Shown in pieces: positions 7,944 to 17,588 of a stretch of 64,000 nt of DNA. A program made the position numbers and the translations under genes. The first letter of the stretch is position 1. Every line of letters starts with the position of its first letter. Under the pieces are notes generated by a model that saw only the letters and a list, made by a program, of their open reading frames with translations, ran no database searches and had not been told where the DNA came from. This DNA comes from Nevskiales bacterium (lineage in GTDB: Bacteria > Pseudomonadota > Gammaproteobacteria > Steroidobacterales > GCA-2729495). Location: contig WYBE01000061.1 of assembly GCA_011526045.1 (NCBI GenBank), forward strand, positions 47,421-111,420. Reading direction: 5' to 3'.

Positions 7944-9662
7944 ATGACCGAAAGCACCACAAACCGCCTGCTTGCATTCCTGGGCCTGGGAGGAAGGGCT
8001 TCGCCGTCCTCCGAAAAGGAGGACATGCAACCCATCTGGCAGTCCCTGCAGGCCGGCCAATACGAGGCGGCCGAGAAGGCCTGTCGCAGGATTCTTCGCT
8101 TCAGGCCGCGACACGTCGAGGCCAATCTCTGCCTCGGCGCATTGCACCAGCGGGCGAGACGCTTCGAGGACTCGATCGACCACTTCCGCAAAGTGCTCGC
8201 TCTCGCACCCGATCACGTCCCGGCGCACGCCAACCTGGCGGATTCGCTGATGGAACTCGAGCGGTATGACGACGCCTGGGAGGTCATCGACCATGCGCTG
8301 AAGGTCAAGGCGGACTCAACCGTGGCGGAGAGAAGCCTCGGTGGCGCATGTTTCCGCCTGTGCCGCTACGAAGATGCGGTGGCTTGTTACCGGCGGGCGC
8401 TCGCAACCGAGCCGGACGAGTTTCGCAATCATCTCGGTCTCGCACTAGCACTGCGGTATCTTGGCCGCGCCGAAGAAGCTCTGGCCGCGTACGACAGGGC
8501 GGTGACGCTGCGCCCCGGCGACCCCGAAATCCTTTTCTGCCGCGGCCATGTGCTGTCCGATCTGGGGCGGCTCGAAGATGCGGCTGCCGCCTTCAGGAAA
8601 TCCATCCGCTTGCGCCCCGCGGCTCTGACCTACCAACTTCTCGCTATAACGCGTCATCACGTCCGGTATGACGCCGAAATCAAGGCCATGGAGGCCCTGC
8701 ACGACCGGCCGACGACCTCCCCCGACGAGCGCATGATCTACGCGTTCGGGCTGGGCAAGGCGTTCGAGGATCTGCGCGACTACGACAAGGCCTTTGGCTA
8801 TTTTGCCGGCGCGAACCGCCAGCGCCGCAGCATCAAGCCGTATTCGGCTGCACGCAATGAGGAAATTCACCGGCACCTGAGAACCACTTTCAACGCCGAG
8901 TTCCTGGCGCAGCGCCAGGGACTCGGCCGGAGCGATGCCACGCCGATTTTCATTCTCGGCATGCCGCGGTCCGGCACCAGTCTGGTCGAGCAGATCCTGG
9001 CCAGCCACCCGATGGTGCATGGTGGCGGCGAGTTGCCGGACCTGCCGATGATCTGCACGGCCGCGATGAAAGACATGCCGGCCTCGGTCGAGCGCCTGCA
9101 AGCCGCCGACTGGCAACGGCTGGCAGACCGCTATCTCGCGCGACTGCGGGTCCGCAACGCCTCGAAGCCGCACGTCACCGACAAGATGCCATTCAACTTC
9201 TTCCGTATCGGCATGATCGCCGTCATGCTGCCGAACGCCCGGCTCATCCACCTCCGGCGCGATCCGGTCGACACCTGTCTTTCAGCCTTCAAGAATTTCT
9301 TTTCGGAATCTGGCATGGAATGGACTTACGACCTCGCCGATCTCGGCCACTACTACGCGCTGTATCGCGACCTGATGGCACACTGGCGCCGCGTCCTGCC
9401 GGGAAAGATCGTGGACGTCCAGTACGAGGACCTCGTGGCGCAACCCGAAGCCGGGATCCGCGCGCTGCTGGACGCGATCGGCCTGCCCTTCGACGCCGGC
9501 TGCCTGGCCTTCCACCAGACGAAGCATGCCGTGCGCACGCGCAGCGCGACCCAGGTGCGCCAGCCGATCTACGGCAGTTCCGTGCAGGCCTGGCGGCGTT
9601 ACGAGCAGCATCTGCGCCCGCTGCTCGAGGCCCTGGGGGAACCCCCGGCCGCCAGCCGCTGA
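7944..9662 (+). CDS. TPR-repeat sulfotransferase
   Basis: A 572-residue fusion. Residues about 30-240 form tetratricopeptide repeats (recurring A-x-Y-x-A and L-x-P spacing). The C-terminal half is a sulfotransferase domain: PAPS-binding loop ILGMPRSGTSLVEQ at about residue 334, and the second PAPS site LRRDPVDTCLSAFKNFF near 432. Enzymes of this build transfer sulfate from PAPS to unknown acceptors. No signal peptide or membrane segment is evident. ATG 7944 was chosen because the frame upstream is an overlap of the preceding gene. It follows that gene by 14 bases. Confidence 0.88.
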   Translation: MTESTTNRLLAFLGLGGRASPSSEKEDMQPIWQSLQAGQYEAAEKACRRILRFRPRHVEANLCLGALHQRARRFEDSIDHFRKVLALAPDHVPAHANLADSLMELERYDDAWEVIDHALKVKADSTVAERSLGGACFRLCRYEDAVACYRRALATEPDEFRNHLGLALALRYLGRAEEALAAYDRAVTLRPGDPEILFCRGHVLSDLGRLEDAAAAFRKSIRLRPAALTYQLLAITRHHVRYDAEIKAMEALHDRPTTSPDERMIYAFGLGKAFEDLRDYDKAFGYFAGANRQRRSIKPYSAARNEEIHRHLRTTFNAEFLAQRQGLGRSDATPIFILGMPRSGTSLVEQILASHPMVHGGGELPDLPMICTAAMKDMPASVERLQAADWQRLADRYLARLRVRNASKPHVTDKMPFNFFRIGMIAVMLPNARLIHLRRDPVDTCLSAFKNFFSESGMEWTYDLADLGHYYALYRDLMAHWRRVLPGKIVDVQYEDLVAQPEAGIRALLDAIGLPFDAGCLAFHQTKHAVRTRSATQVRQPIYGSSVQAWRRYEQHLRPLLEALGEPPAASR

Positions 9663-9669
9663 GGGCCTG

Positions 9670-9692
9670 CGGTCCAGGCCGCTGCCGGACCG
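9670..9692. terminator. Possible bidirectional terminator hairpin
   Basis: CGGTCC (9670-9675) and GGACCG (9687-9692) form a six-base perfect stem between the convergent sulfotransferase and waaF genes. The stem is short and has no T-run, so support is weak. Confidence 0.3.
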
Positions 9693-9701
9693 GGGCGGCG
9701 C

Positions 9702-10721
9702 CTACTGTGCCGCCGGGATGGCGGACAGCGAAGCCAGCACGTCGCGTACCGAAATGTCGCGCAGGCAGCGCAAATGCCCGAGCGGGCACTCGCGTTCGAA
9801 ACACGGGCTGCAGGACAGCCCAAGGGAGTGGATGGTCCGCCTGGCCGTGAGCGGCGGCGTGAATGCCGGCGAACTCGATCCGTAGATCGCCACCACATAA
9901 GTCCCGGCGGCTGCGGCCACGTGCATGAGACCGGAGTCGTTGGTTACTGCGGCGCGGGCGGCCGCGAGCAGATCGACCACATCCCCGAGACCGGTGTCGC
10001 CGCACAGGTTGTGCGCCATGTCGCCCGCGGCTGCGCTGATCTGCGCGCCGAGCGCGCGCTCGGCGCCAGAACCGAGCACCCAGACTTCCTCGCCCCGACC
10101 GGCCAGCAGCCGGGCCAGCTCGGCGAAATACGCGATGGGCCATTGTTTCGCCGGCCCGTAGGCGGCGCCCGGCAGGAGCGCCACGGCCGGCGCCCGGCCC
10201 AGGCCGAAGCGCCCGAGCAGGGCGGCACGATGGGCCGCATCCGTGCGCAAGGACGGCGCGGGCGGATCGGGCAGGGGTGCGTCCGGGGGCAGGCCCAGCG
10301 CGAGCATGCGTTTCACCGTCTGGTCCAGCCGGCCGCGATCGAGAGTCCGTGCATCGGTCAGCAGCCAGCGGCGACCTTCAGCGCGGTAGCCGGTGCGCAC
10401 CGGGATGCGGGCGAGGAAGGGCACCAGGGCGCTCTTGAAGGAGCGCGGCAGCACGATGGCGCGTTCGTACCCCGCGGCGCGCAGCTCGCGCGCGAGGCGA
10501 CGACGCGCGGCCAGCGCCAGTTCACCATGACCGGCAGCAAGGGTAATCCCGCGACGTACTTCGGGCATACGCGCGACCAGCGGCAGCGACCATGCGGGCC
10601 CGATCACGTCGATGAGCGCGCCGGCCTCACGCTGGCGCAGGAGTCGGAACAGCGACTGCGCCATGACCATGTCGCCGACCCAGGCCGGCCCAACGATCAG
10701 GATCTTGTGCTCCCTGCTCAC
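9702..10721 (-). CDS. waaF: ADP-heptose:LPS heptosyltransferase II
   Basis: Adds the second heptose of the LPS inner core. GT9 family member of 339 residues with the WaaF-type start ILIVGPAWVGDMVMAQSLF and the central LLPGAAYGPAKQWP motif. The donor site is VTNDSGLMHVAAAAG, followed by YGSSSPAFTPP and a cysteine-rich end (CSPCFERECPLGH). The start is GTG 10721. It is the last gene of the minus-strand run from glnE and follows hldD by 39 bases, so enzyme and donor-sugar synthesis are probably co-expressed. Confidence 0.93.
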   Translation of the reverse strand: MSREHKILIVGPAWVGDMVMAQSLFRLLRQREAGALIDVIGPAWSLPLVARMPEVRRGITLAAGHGELALAARRRLARELRAAGYERAIVLPRSFKSALVPFLARIPVRTGYRAEGRRWLLTDARTLDRGRLDQTVKRMLALGLPPDAPLPDPPAPSLRTDAAHRAALLGRFGLGRAPAVALLPGAAYGPAKQWPIAYFAELARLLAGRGEEVWVLGSGAERALGAQISAAAGDMAHNLCGDTGLGDVVDLLAAARAAVTNDSGLMHVAAAAGTYVVAIYGSSSPAFTPPLTARRTIHSLGLSCSPCFERECPLGHLRCLRDISVRDVLASLSAIPAAQ

Positions 10722-10760
10722 CTGTAATGCCGTCGGGCGTCCCTGCGGCCGGAGCGTGGC

Positions 10761-11714
10761 TCAGCGCTCCTGCGCCTTGAGTGTGTCGAGATAGGAACGC
10801 ACGCCTTCCTCCAGGCCGATGAATCCGTCCTGGTAGCCGGCGAGCCGCAAGGTGGTGAGATCGGCCTGCGTAAAGCTCTGGTAGCTGCCGGTCAGTCCCG
10901 CAGGAAACGGTATGTAACGGATCCTGCCGTGACCGTGCCAGGCGATCACGGCGCGCGCCACGTCGTTGAAGCTCCGCGCCTGGCCCGTGCCGAGGTTGAA
11001 GATGCCGCGGGCGCCGCCGCGCTCGAGGAACCAGAGGTTGGCGCTCGCGACATCGTCGACGTGAATGAAGTCGCGCACCTGCTCGCCCGGTCCATAACCA
11101 TGGCTGCCGTCGAACAGCCGCACTTCATCGCCGCCGAGCAACTGGTTGTGGAAGTGCCACATGACGCTCGCCATGGCGCCCTTGTGGGCTTCGCCGGGAC
11201 CGTAGACGTTGAAATATCGCAGGCCGACGACCTGGGAACGCGCACCGGCGACGAAGCGGCGCGCGTACTGATCGAAGACGAGCTTGGACCAGGCATAGAC
11301 ATTGATCGGGCGCTCGCATTCCGGCGCCACGCGGAACTCGCGCCCGCCGCCGTACACCGACGCGGAAGAGGCATAGACCAGCGGAATGCGGCGGTCGAGG
11401 CAGTAGTGGAGCAACTGCTTCGAGAACTCGAAGTTCACCTGCATCATCATGCGGCCGTCCCACTCGGTCGTCGTCGTGCAGGCGCCCTGGTGCAGCACAC
11501 CGACCACCTTCGCCGCAACGTCCTGCCTGGCGGCAATGCGCCGGAGGAACTCCTCGCGATCCATGTAGTCGGCGATCTGCGTACCGGCCAGGTTGAGCGC
11601 CTTGCGCCCGTCGGTGAGATCGTCCACCACCAGGATGTCGCTGATGCCCGCGCCGTTCAGCCGCTGCACGATGCTGGAGCCGATGAACCCGGCCCCGCCG
11701 GTCACGATGATCAT
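10761..11714 (-). CDS. hldD: ADP-glyceromanno-heptose 6-epimerase
   Basis: Makes ADP-L-glycero-D-manno-heptose, the donor used by the two heptosyltransferases in this window. Short-chain dehydrogenase-type fold with [10 protein letters not shown] at the N-terminus, the epimerase motif [13 protein letters not shown], and the catalytic Y-x3-K in YAWSK near residue 140 with the upstream YASSASVYG serine. At 317 residues it is of normal length. ATG 11714 overlaps the stop of the upstream glycosyltransferase by four bases, showing coupling. Confidence 0.95.
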   Translation of the reverse strand: MIIVTGGAGFIGSSIVQRLNGAGISDILVVDDLTDGRKALNLAGTQIADYMDREEFLRRIAARQDVAAKVVGVLHQGACTTTTEWDGRMMMQVNFEFSKQLLHYCLDRRIPLVYASSASVYGGGREFRVAPECERPINVYAWSKLVFDQYARRFVAGARSQVVGLRYFNVYGPGEAHKGAMASVMWHFHNQLLGGDEVRLFDGSHGYGPGEQVRDFIHVDDVASANLWFLERGGARGIFNLGTGQARSFNDVARAVIAWHGHGRIRYIPFPAGLTGSYQSFTQADLTTLRLAGYQDGFIGLEEGVRSYLDTLKAQER

Positions 11715-12808
11715 GAGTGCCTCGCCATCCCCGTCGCTGCGGGAAGCAGTCCCCGGTAGACCTCGACGTAACGGCTCGCCATGGCGGCAGCCGAGTACTG
11801 GCCGGCGGCGACACGGTTGGCCGCCGCCAGTCTCTCACGCAGGGCCTGGTCCGATTGCAGGGCCAGGACCGCCGCGGTCAGGCCCGCGATGTCATCCACC
11901 TCGCAGAGCAGGCCGTTGACCCCGTCATGGATGATCTCCGGGATGCCACCGACCCGCGTTGCCACGACCGGCAATCCCGCGGCCATCGCATCGAGCAGCA
12001 CCGAGCCCAGGCCCTCATGGCGCGAAGGATAGAGAAACACGTCGCAGGCGGCCAGATAGTTCCCGACGTCGGCAATCTCGCCGACGAAATGCACGTTGGC
12101 GAGCCCCGCGCCCTGCTCGCGCAACGACGCCTCGTCGCGCCCCGTGCCGATGAGCAGGTAGTGGATCGTCGGTGCGCTGCGGGCCGTTTCCCGGGCCATG
12201 GCGAGAATCTGCCGCTGGCCCTTGTGCGAGTCCACCAGCGCGCCGACGTGGCCAACCAGGAACCCGCCGAACTGCGCGCGGATCTCCGCGGCGCGGCCCG
12301 GATCGACCGGCAGGGCGGCAACCGCGCTCGGTATCACCCGGCAGCGCAGCGCAGGATCGAGCGCGACGACTGCAGCGCCGATGGCGCGCGAGAGCACCAC
12401 GATGGCCGCCGCCCGCCGGTACATGGCCCGGTTCAGCCCGTGTTGCGTCGGACCCTGTTGTACGCGACGGGTGACGAGATAGGGCGCACCGCCCAACAGC
12501 TGCTGCACGAATGCCGCCTGCAGACCCCGCGCTTCGTGCACGTGCACCAGCGCGGCGCCGCGCATTGCCCCGGCCGCCGCCAGCACGTTTCCCGTCACCT
12601 CGGCCAGTTCGATCCGGCCGGCGCCTGCAAGCCGCCGTGCCAGCGGCTCGCCCCGCCGCGCAACCAGCCGCTGGCGCCAGCCAAGCGTCGCGAGTTCGCG
12701 CAACAGCAGCTCCGTCTGGCGCTCACCGCCGCGAAAGCCGCGAGCCAGATTGATGTGGGCGATCAGCGCAGCAGGTGCGGGTGCCTCGGTCGGGGGAGCC
12801 TCGGACAT
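11711..12808 (-). CDS. Glycosyltransferase family 4 protein
   Basis: A cytoplasmic GT-B sugar transferase of 365 residues. The acceptor region begins [17 protein letters not shown]. The donor domain has [25 protein letters not shown] and the E-x7-E motif in [26 protein letters not shown] 12808 was chosen because family homology begins just after it; the longer frame upstream is not family-like. Being between the zinc-finger gene and hldD, it probably adds a core sugar to LPS. Donor and acceptor cannot be named from sequence. Confidence 0.87.
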   Translation of the reverse strand: MSEAPPTEAPAPAALIAHINLARGFRGGERQTELLLRELATLGWRQRLVARRGEPLARRLAGAGRIELAEVTGNVLAAAGAMRGAALVHVHEARGLQAAFVQQLLGGAPYLVTRRVQQGPTQHGLNRAMYRRAAAIVVLSRAIGAAVVALDPALRCRVIPSAVAALPVDPGRAAEIRAQFGGFLVGHVGALVDSHKGQRQILAMARETARSAPTIHYLLIGTGRDEASLREQGAGLANVHFVGEIADVGNYLAACDVFLYPSRHEGLGSVLLDAMAAGLPVVATRVGGIPEIIHDGVNGLLCEVDDIAGLTAAVLALQSDQALRERLAAANRVAAGQYSAAAMASRYVEVYRGLLPAATGMARHS

Positions 12809-12869
12809 GTCGCGGTGGTCAGCCGGTGGCGCTGCGCGCGGGTTCGTGGCCCGAACGCGCCGCCACCGG

Positions 12870-13076
12870 TCAGCGGACCAATTGGTAGACGGCCCCGCAA
12901 TACGAGCACTTGACCGTGCCGGTCGCCTCGATGGGAAGGTAGACACGCGGGTGGGAATTCCACAGGTACATCCCGGGCATCGGGCACGACAGCGGCAAAT
13001 CCGCCCGGGTCACCTGGTACAGGTGCTCGGCATTCGGCTGGATCAGTTGTGCGGCATCGGCGGCCTGCTTGCCCAC
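12870..13076 (-). CDS. Small CHCC-type zinc-finger protein
   Basis: A 68-residue protein of the family related to the mitochondrial complex I subunit NDUFS6. The expected metal ligands are Cys31 (LSCPMPG), His42 (NSHPRVYLP), Cys57 and Cys60 (KCSYCGAVY). GTG 13076 is preceded by GGAG at good spacing. The frame continues upstream without family features. In gammaproteobacteria such genes often lie near glnE, ilvE and LPS genes, as here between glnE and the glycosyltransferase. Its biochemical role is not established. Confidence 0.85.
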   Translation of the reverse strand: MGKQAADAAQLIQPNAEHLYQVTRADLPLSCPMPGMYLWNSHPRVYLPIEATGTVKCSYCGAVYQLVR

Positions 13077-13134
13077 TGCGCAATCTCCGGGAAGGGGAAT
13101 TCCGTCCCGGATTATAGGGGAAAGCGGCCCGCGC

Positions 13135-16008
13135 TCAGCCGAAAACCTGGTCCCAGGTCCGGCGCACTGCGCCAATGGCGTCCACGGCTTCGGCCCGCGG
13201 CATGAATCCGGGTTCGCCCGCCAGCGACAGGTGATGCAGACGCTGGCGGTAGTTCCGGTAGATGTCCGTCAGCAGCTCACCGGTGGCAGCCGGGATCACC
13301 GCGGCGGCCACCAGCGCCTCGAGCTGGCGGATGTTGTCCGACCAGCGCACCAGCGCCGGCTCGGCGCAGGCCTCGCGCAACACCAGATACTGCACCATGA
13401 ACTCGATGTCGGTGACACCGCCCGGATCCTGCTTGATGTCGAACAGCTCCGCGGTGCCTTTCGCGAGTTCCTTCACCATGCGTTCGCGCATGTCGAGCAC
13501 GTCCACACGCAGGCTGTCGCGGCGCACGTACTGCGTCAGCACCCGCCGCCGCAGGTCCTCGAACCCTTCGAGCACCTGCGCACTGCCCGCGATACCGCGA
13601 CCGCGCAGCAACGCCTGGTGCTCCCAGGTCCATGCGCCATCCTTCTGGTAGCTTTCCAGCGCGGCGAGGCTGGTCACGAGCAGCCCCTTCTTGCCCTCCG
13701 GCTGCAATCGCGTATCCACCTCGTAGAGGTGTCCGCCGGCCGTGAGCATGGTGGCGATATTGATGATGCGACGGGCGAGGCGGGCGAAAAACACGGCGTT
13801 CTCGAGCGGTTTCTCACCGTCCGTCTGCTGGGCCTCGCCGGCCGAATCGTGCAGGAACACGAGGTCGAGATCGGAGGCGTAGCCGAGTTCCAGCCCGCCG
13901 AGCTTGCCGTAGGCCGCGATCCCGAACTCCGCAGCGCGCATCTTGCCATCCACGACACAGCGGGGCTGGCCGTGGCGCGCGACGAGTTCGCGGGTCGCCT
14001 GGTCGAGCGAGGCCTGCAGCACCAGTTCCGCCGTCTCGGTCAGCCGGTCGCTGACCTTCATCAGCGGCAGCACCCCGGAAAGGTCGGCAACCGCGATCCG
14101 GAACTTCGCCGCCTGCTGGAAATTCTTCAGCGCCTCGAGCCAGCGCTCGTTGTCCTCCGCTGCAACGGCGTCGAGGCGGCGCGCGAGGTCGGCGATGAGT
14201 TCGGCGCGGGAGGGCGGCTCGCTGAACATCCGCTGATCGAGCAATTCGTCGAGCAGCAGAGGATGGGCGGCGACCTGATTGGCCAGGAAATCGCTCATGG
14301 CGCACAGGCTGACCAGGCGCTCGCGGGCGGCGGGGTTCTCGTTGAGCAGCGCGAAGTAAGCGGAGCGCCTGCCGACCGCCTCGATCACCCGCGCCACGCC
14401 CTCGACCGCCAGCCGCGGGTTCGACTGGCGCCCGGCGATCTCCAGCACGGCCGGCACCAGCGCGTTGAGCCGCTGGCGGCCTGGTTCGTCGAGCCGCTGC
14501 AGGGCGCTCGCCGAGCGCAGCTGCCGCAACCGTTCGAGGATCTCCTCGGGATGCGCGAAGCCCGACTCACGCAGCAGGCCCGCGGCGGCCTCCGGCGTGA
14601 CCTGCTCGCGCCAGACCTGGTGCAGGCGGCTGCGACCGCCCGTTGCCTCGCCCTCCTCGCCGCGGAATACCACGTCGCGGAAATGCCTCGCCACCGTCTC
14701 CCGGTGGCGTTCGATGTCTGCGGCGAGCGTGTGCCAGTCGGCGTAGCCGAGCGCGAGGACCAGCCGGTCGCGATTGATGCCGTCCGCCGGCAACAGGTGT
14801 GTCTGCGTGTCGCCGATGGCCTGGATCGCGTTCTCGACCCGGCGCAGGAACAGGTAGGCCCCGGTCAGGCCGGTGACCGCCGACGGCGACAGGCATCCGT
14901 GCCGCGCCAGCGCCGGGAGCACCTCCAGGATCTCGCGCCCACGCAGCCCCGCCACGCTGCCGCCCCGCACGAGCTGGAAGGACTGCACGATGAACTCGAT
15001 CTCGCGGATCCCGCCCGGGCCGAGCTTGATGTCGGCCTGGTACTCCTTGCGCTGCACCTCGGCTTCGATGAGCGCTTTCATGTCGCGCAGCGACGCGAAC
15101 ACGCCGTAGTCGAGGTAGCGGCGGTACACGAACGGGCGCACGACCGCATCGTAGAAGTAGCCTGCGTCCGCCCAGTCGTTGATGGCGCGCGCCTTGATGT
15201 AGGCGTAACGCTCCCAGTCCCGGCCGTTGCGCATGAGGTAGTGCTCCAGCGCCGGCAGGCTGAGCGCGAGTGGCCCGCTCGCCCCGAACGGCCTCAGCCG
15301 CACGTCCACGCGATAGACGAAACCGTCGACCGTCTGCTGCGAAAGCAGCGCGATCAGGCGCTGGCCAAGCAGCCGGAAATACTCCTCGTTGCTGAGCCGT
15401 TTCGCGCCGTCGCTCTCCCCCGCCTCGGTGTACACGAACACGAGATCCACGTCGGAGGAAAAGTTGAGCTCGAACCCGCCGAGCTTGCCCATGCCGAGGA
15501 CGGCGAAACCGCAGGGCTCGCCCGCCTCGGTGCGCGCGACGCCGTGGCGCTGCCGCAGTTGCTCCAGGGACCAGTCGAGCGCCGCGCGGATGGCTGCATC
15601 GGCAAGATCGGAAAGGTCCCGCAGCGACTCCCGGACCGTGGCGACGCCTGCCACCTCGCGCCACACGATGCGCAGCAGTTCCCGGTGCCGGGCCAGGCGC
15701 AGCCCGCGTTGAAAGGCGTCTTCGCCCGGCTGCGTCGCCACGCCAGCCGCGACCAGCCCGGCAAGCTCGTGTTCAGCGCTGCAGCGGGCCAGCCGGCCCT
15801 GCTGGGCCAGGTCCACGAGAAGCTGCGGGTAGCGCCTGAGCACGCCGACAACGAACGGACTGCACGCGGCAACCCGCGCGAGCGTGGGCCGCAGAGACGG
15901 ATCGCGGTCGAGCACACCACGAATCTCCGGCGACGCCAGCAAGGTGTCGAGCGCCTGCGCCGTCTCGGCACGCAGGGGCTCAGGCAAGACGGCGAGGTCG
16001 TGCTCCAT
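13135..16008 (-). CDS. glnE: Glutamine synthetase adenylyltransferase/adenylyl-removing enzyme
   Basis: Controls nitrogen assimilation by attaching AMP to, and removing it from, glutamine synthetase, directed by PII. Both nucleotidyltransferase halves are present. The N-terminal deadenylylase has GMGKLGG and SSDVDLVFVYTE near residue 186. The C-terminal adenylylase has AYGKLGG and SDLDLVFLHD near residue 713. Both keep the D-x-D metal residues. From ATG 16008 the protein has 957 residues, close to the usual 946. The frame extends upstream without homology. It is the first gene of the run leading to waaF. Confidence 0.95.
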   Translation of the reverse strand: MEHDLAVLPEPLRAETAQALDTLLASPEIRGVLDRDPSLRPTLARVAACSPFVVGVLRRYPQLLVDLAQQGRLARCSAEHELAGLVAAGVATQPGEDAFQRGLRLARHRELLRIVWREVAGVATVRESLRDLSDLADAAIRAALDWSLEQLRQRHGVARTEAGEPCGFAVLGMGKLGGFELNFSSDVDLVFVYTEAGESDGAKRLSNEEYFRLLGQRLIALLSQQTVDGFVYRVDVRLRPFGASGPLALSLPALEHYLMRNGRDWERYAYIKARAINDWADAGYFYDAVVRPFVYRRYLDYGVFASLRDMKALIEAEVQRKEYQADIKLGPGGIREIEFIVQSFQLVRGGSVAGLRGREILEVLPALARHGCLSPSAVTGLTGAYLFLRRVENAIQAIGDTQTHLLPADGINRDRLVLALGYADWHTLAADIERHRETVARHFRDVVFRGEEGEATGGRSRLHQVWREQVTPEAAAGLLRESGFAHPEEILERLRQLRSASALQRLDEPGRQRLNALVPAVLEIAGRQSNPRLAVEGVARVIEAVGRRSAYFALLNENPAARERLVSLCAMSDFLANQVAAHPLLLDELLDQRMFSEPPSRAELIADLARRLDAVAAEDNERWLEALKNFQQAAKFRIAVADLSGVLPLMKVSDRLTETAELVLQASLDQATRELVARHGQPRCVVDGKMRAAEFGIAAYGKLGGLELGYASDLDLVFLHDSAGEAQQTDGEKPLENAVFFARLARRIINIATMLTAGGHLYEVDTRLQPEGKKGLLVTSLAALESYQKDGAWTWEHQALLRGRGIAGSAQVLEGFEDLRRRVLTQYVRRDSLRVDVLDMRERMVKELAKGTAELFDIKQDPGGVTDIEFMVQYLVLREACAEPALVRWSDNIRQLEALVAAAVIPAATGELLTDIYRNYRQRLHHLSLAGEPGFMPRAEAVDAIGAVRRTWDQVFG

Positions 16009-16137
16009 CGGGGCCGCATCGTAGCAATTTGCGGCCGATGGCGCCGCCGGCCGGCAGTCTGCCGCGATCGGAATCGAGGGCCGCTCGCGCCGCTCCTGCA
16101 CACGCTGCCCGGCCCACGCCGCACACGGCGGCACACG

Positions 16138-16163
16138 GTAGGAGCGACCGCAGTCGCGCGACG
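16138..16163 (+). repeat. REP-like element with GTAG head
   Basis: GTAG at 16138-16141 is followed by a hairpin GCGAC-CGCA-GTCGC and a GC-rich tail. A GTAG tetranucleotide 5' of a short palindrome is the hallmark of REP elements mobilised by RAYT transposases. It lies between glnE and the IS3 remnant. A partner in the opposite orientation is at 20416-20439. Confidence 0.45.
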
Positions 16164-16211
16164 CTGGGCCGCGGCTTGCGCCGCAAAAAGTGTCGCGAAA
16201 CGTCAGGCCCG

Positions 16212-16342
16212 TTCTACGTCGAGCGGTTCTACAATCCGCATCGACAGCACTTGACGATCGGTTATGTGAGTCCGATGGCTTTTGAAAAAGCCGCCGGGCT
16301 ACCTTAGGGCGGTGTCAGGCGAATGGGGTGAAACCCACTCGT
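16212..16342 (+). mobile_element. Remnant 3' end of an IS3-family insertion sequence
   Basis: The plus frame at 16212-16307 reads FYVERFYNPHRQHLTIGYVS followed by PMAFEKAAG and a stop. This is the very C-terminus of an IS3-family OrfB transposase (DDE type), whose members end in a closely similar FYN-x2-R-x-H-x-T-x-GY-x-SP-x-x-FE pattern. The rest of the transposase is absent; homology stops about 200 bases from glnE. The 35 bases after the stop probably include the right terminal repeat, because RHS homology resumes exactly at about 16343 on the other side. The element is dead. Confidence 0.75.
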
Positions 16343-16577
16343 GTTCGGTGAAGCCGCGGCGCGTGGTGACGGTGATCTGGTTCCAGTCGTCGTTCGACGG
16401 CACGTCCTGCCAGGCCGAGCCGCGCCGGCTGCCGAAGGCACTGAAACTCAGGTTCGCCACCCGATTGCCCGCCCCGACCGAGATGTAGGGCTTGTACTCC
16501 GTGACGCCGCCTCGTGTCACCTTCTCCAGGATGCCGCCGCTCTACCCGAAAAGCCAATAAGCCAAACCCGGCACCGT
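16343..16577 (-). pseudogene. RHS C-terminal core remnant (copy A), truncated by an IS
   Basis: On the minus strand this matches the conserved RHS core of the two larger copies at 18.2 and 20.1 kb: GGVTEYK, then GNRVANLSFSAFGSRRGS, then ITVTTRRGFT. Compared with them, about 35 residues (the TNSTYYVTGDQLGS section) are deleted. The sequence breaks off before LVHMNGRVYDP, where the IS3 remnant joins. An in-frame TAG lies just upstream of the core, as in the other copies. No tip and no function remain. Confidence 0.8.
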
Positions 16578-16640
16578 TTACCCCTGCTTCCAGCGCGCCC
16601 GGTTCGATTAAGCTCGACAAGGCCGGGCTGACACAGGCGC

Positions 16641-17588
16641 TTACTCTACGCGTTCCAAGACCGTCAGCATTACATGTACCTTGACCCCGAACGTGTCCGC
16701 GGTAGCCTCTACTGCACTCATTTCGAATCCCCAATGCAGACCCATGCCTCGCAAACCCTCGTAGGCCGGATCCGCGATGAACATGAAGAGCTCGTACGGT
16801 GTCGCAATTTCCACAACGCACAGTGACCGCCGACATTCGAGCGCCCGAATGACATTTGCGCGAGGGTCATTTCGCACCAGCTTCTCGATTCCAGCCTCCA
16901 TCTGAGGGGCCCACAGGGGATCGCGCGTCTCGACAGCAAAATTTGCGAGTTGGTGGAACATCTCGCGGCAATTCTCGTCCTCCTCCCATTGCCTGCACCT
17001 CGCCTTGATTCTCTCTGATACAGGGAATAGAAGGCCATGCACCCCCTCCGGGTTCGACGCATCTGACCCGGAGAGCGGCGACCGCGACTCGCCGATGTGG
17101 TCCGGAAGCGCCGTCGACCCTCGTACACTCGGGTCATCATCAATCTGGCGATTCTGCTCAGCCGCCAATGTCGGGGACCGAGCTGACGCCGGGCTGGCCG
17201 GCTGACGAAGATTCTGCGCGGTTAACCCCAGTTGAGACAACACCTCAACATGCCCGCTGTCGGCAGAAGGTGCCGGCACGAATCCCGGACTATGGTCACG
17301 CGCAGCCTGACTCGAACTGAAAAACGCCGATCGTCCGACTCCGATGCCAACTGCCAGCAGAATCAGCGCCGCTGACAGATAAGCCGTGGTTCTGAATGGC
17401 AGGCAGAACCGCAACCTGCCTTTTTTCGTCTTGTTCGCACCGGACGTATTCACTTCAGTAGCTGCCGCAACGAAACCTTGGTCGATTAAAGTTTCGGAGG
17501 TCGCCCAGGGTCTATTTCTGGTTCGGGTTGCGGAGGTATCCACGGAAATGGGTCCTGAAAAGAGGATTCCGGAAGTGGCGGTACCCAC
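16641..17588 (-). CDS. Unknown membrane-anchored protein after RHS tip B (immunity candidate)
   Basis: No family recognised. The frame from ATG 17588 encodes 315 residues and overlaps the end of RHS tip B by about 100 bases. GTG 17453 would avoid the overlap and start a 270-residue protein with a basic segment (NKTKKGRLR). One transmembrane helix follows (TAYLSAALILLAVGIGVG), then a Ser/Pro-rich linker and a C-terminal domain with paired cysteines (RCRQWEEDENC, ECRRSLC). Base composition is poorer in G+C than in core genes. Position right after a toxin tip suggests an immunity protein, but this is inference. Confidence 0.6.
   Translation of the reverse strand: MGTATSGILFSGPISVDTSATRTRNRPWATSETLIDQGFVAAATEVNTSGANKTKKGRLRFCLPFRTTAYLSAALILLAVGIGVGRSAFFSSSQAARDHSPGFVPAPSADSGHVEVLSQLGLTAQNLRQPASPASARSPTLAAEQNRQIDDDPSVRGSTALPDHIGESRSPLSGSDASNPEGVHGLLFPVSERIKARCRQWEEDENCREMFHQLANFAVETRDPLWAPQMEAGIEKLVRNDPRANVIRALECRRSLCVVEIATPYELFMFIADPAYEGLRGMGLHWGFEMSAVEATADTFGVKVHVMLTVLERVE

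Noticed and set aside
13069..16254. Open frame of 1061 codons on the plus strand
   Set aside because: It runs opposite to glnE, whose motifs are complete. The frame is an effect of high G+C at third positions and has no recognisable domains.
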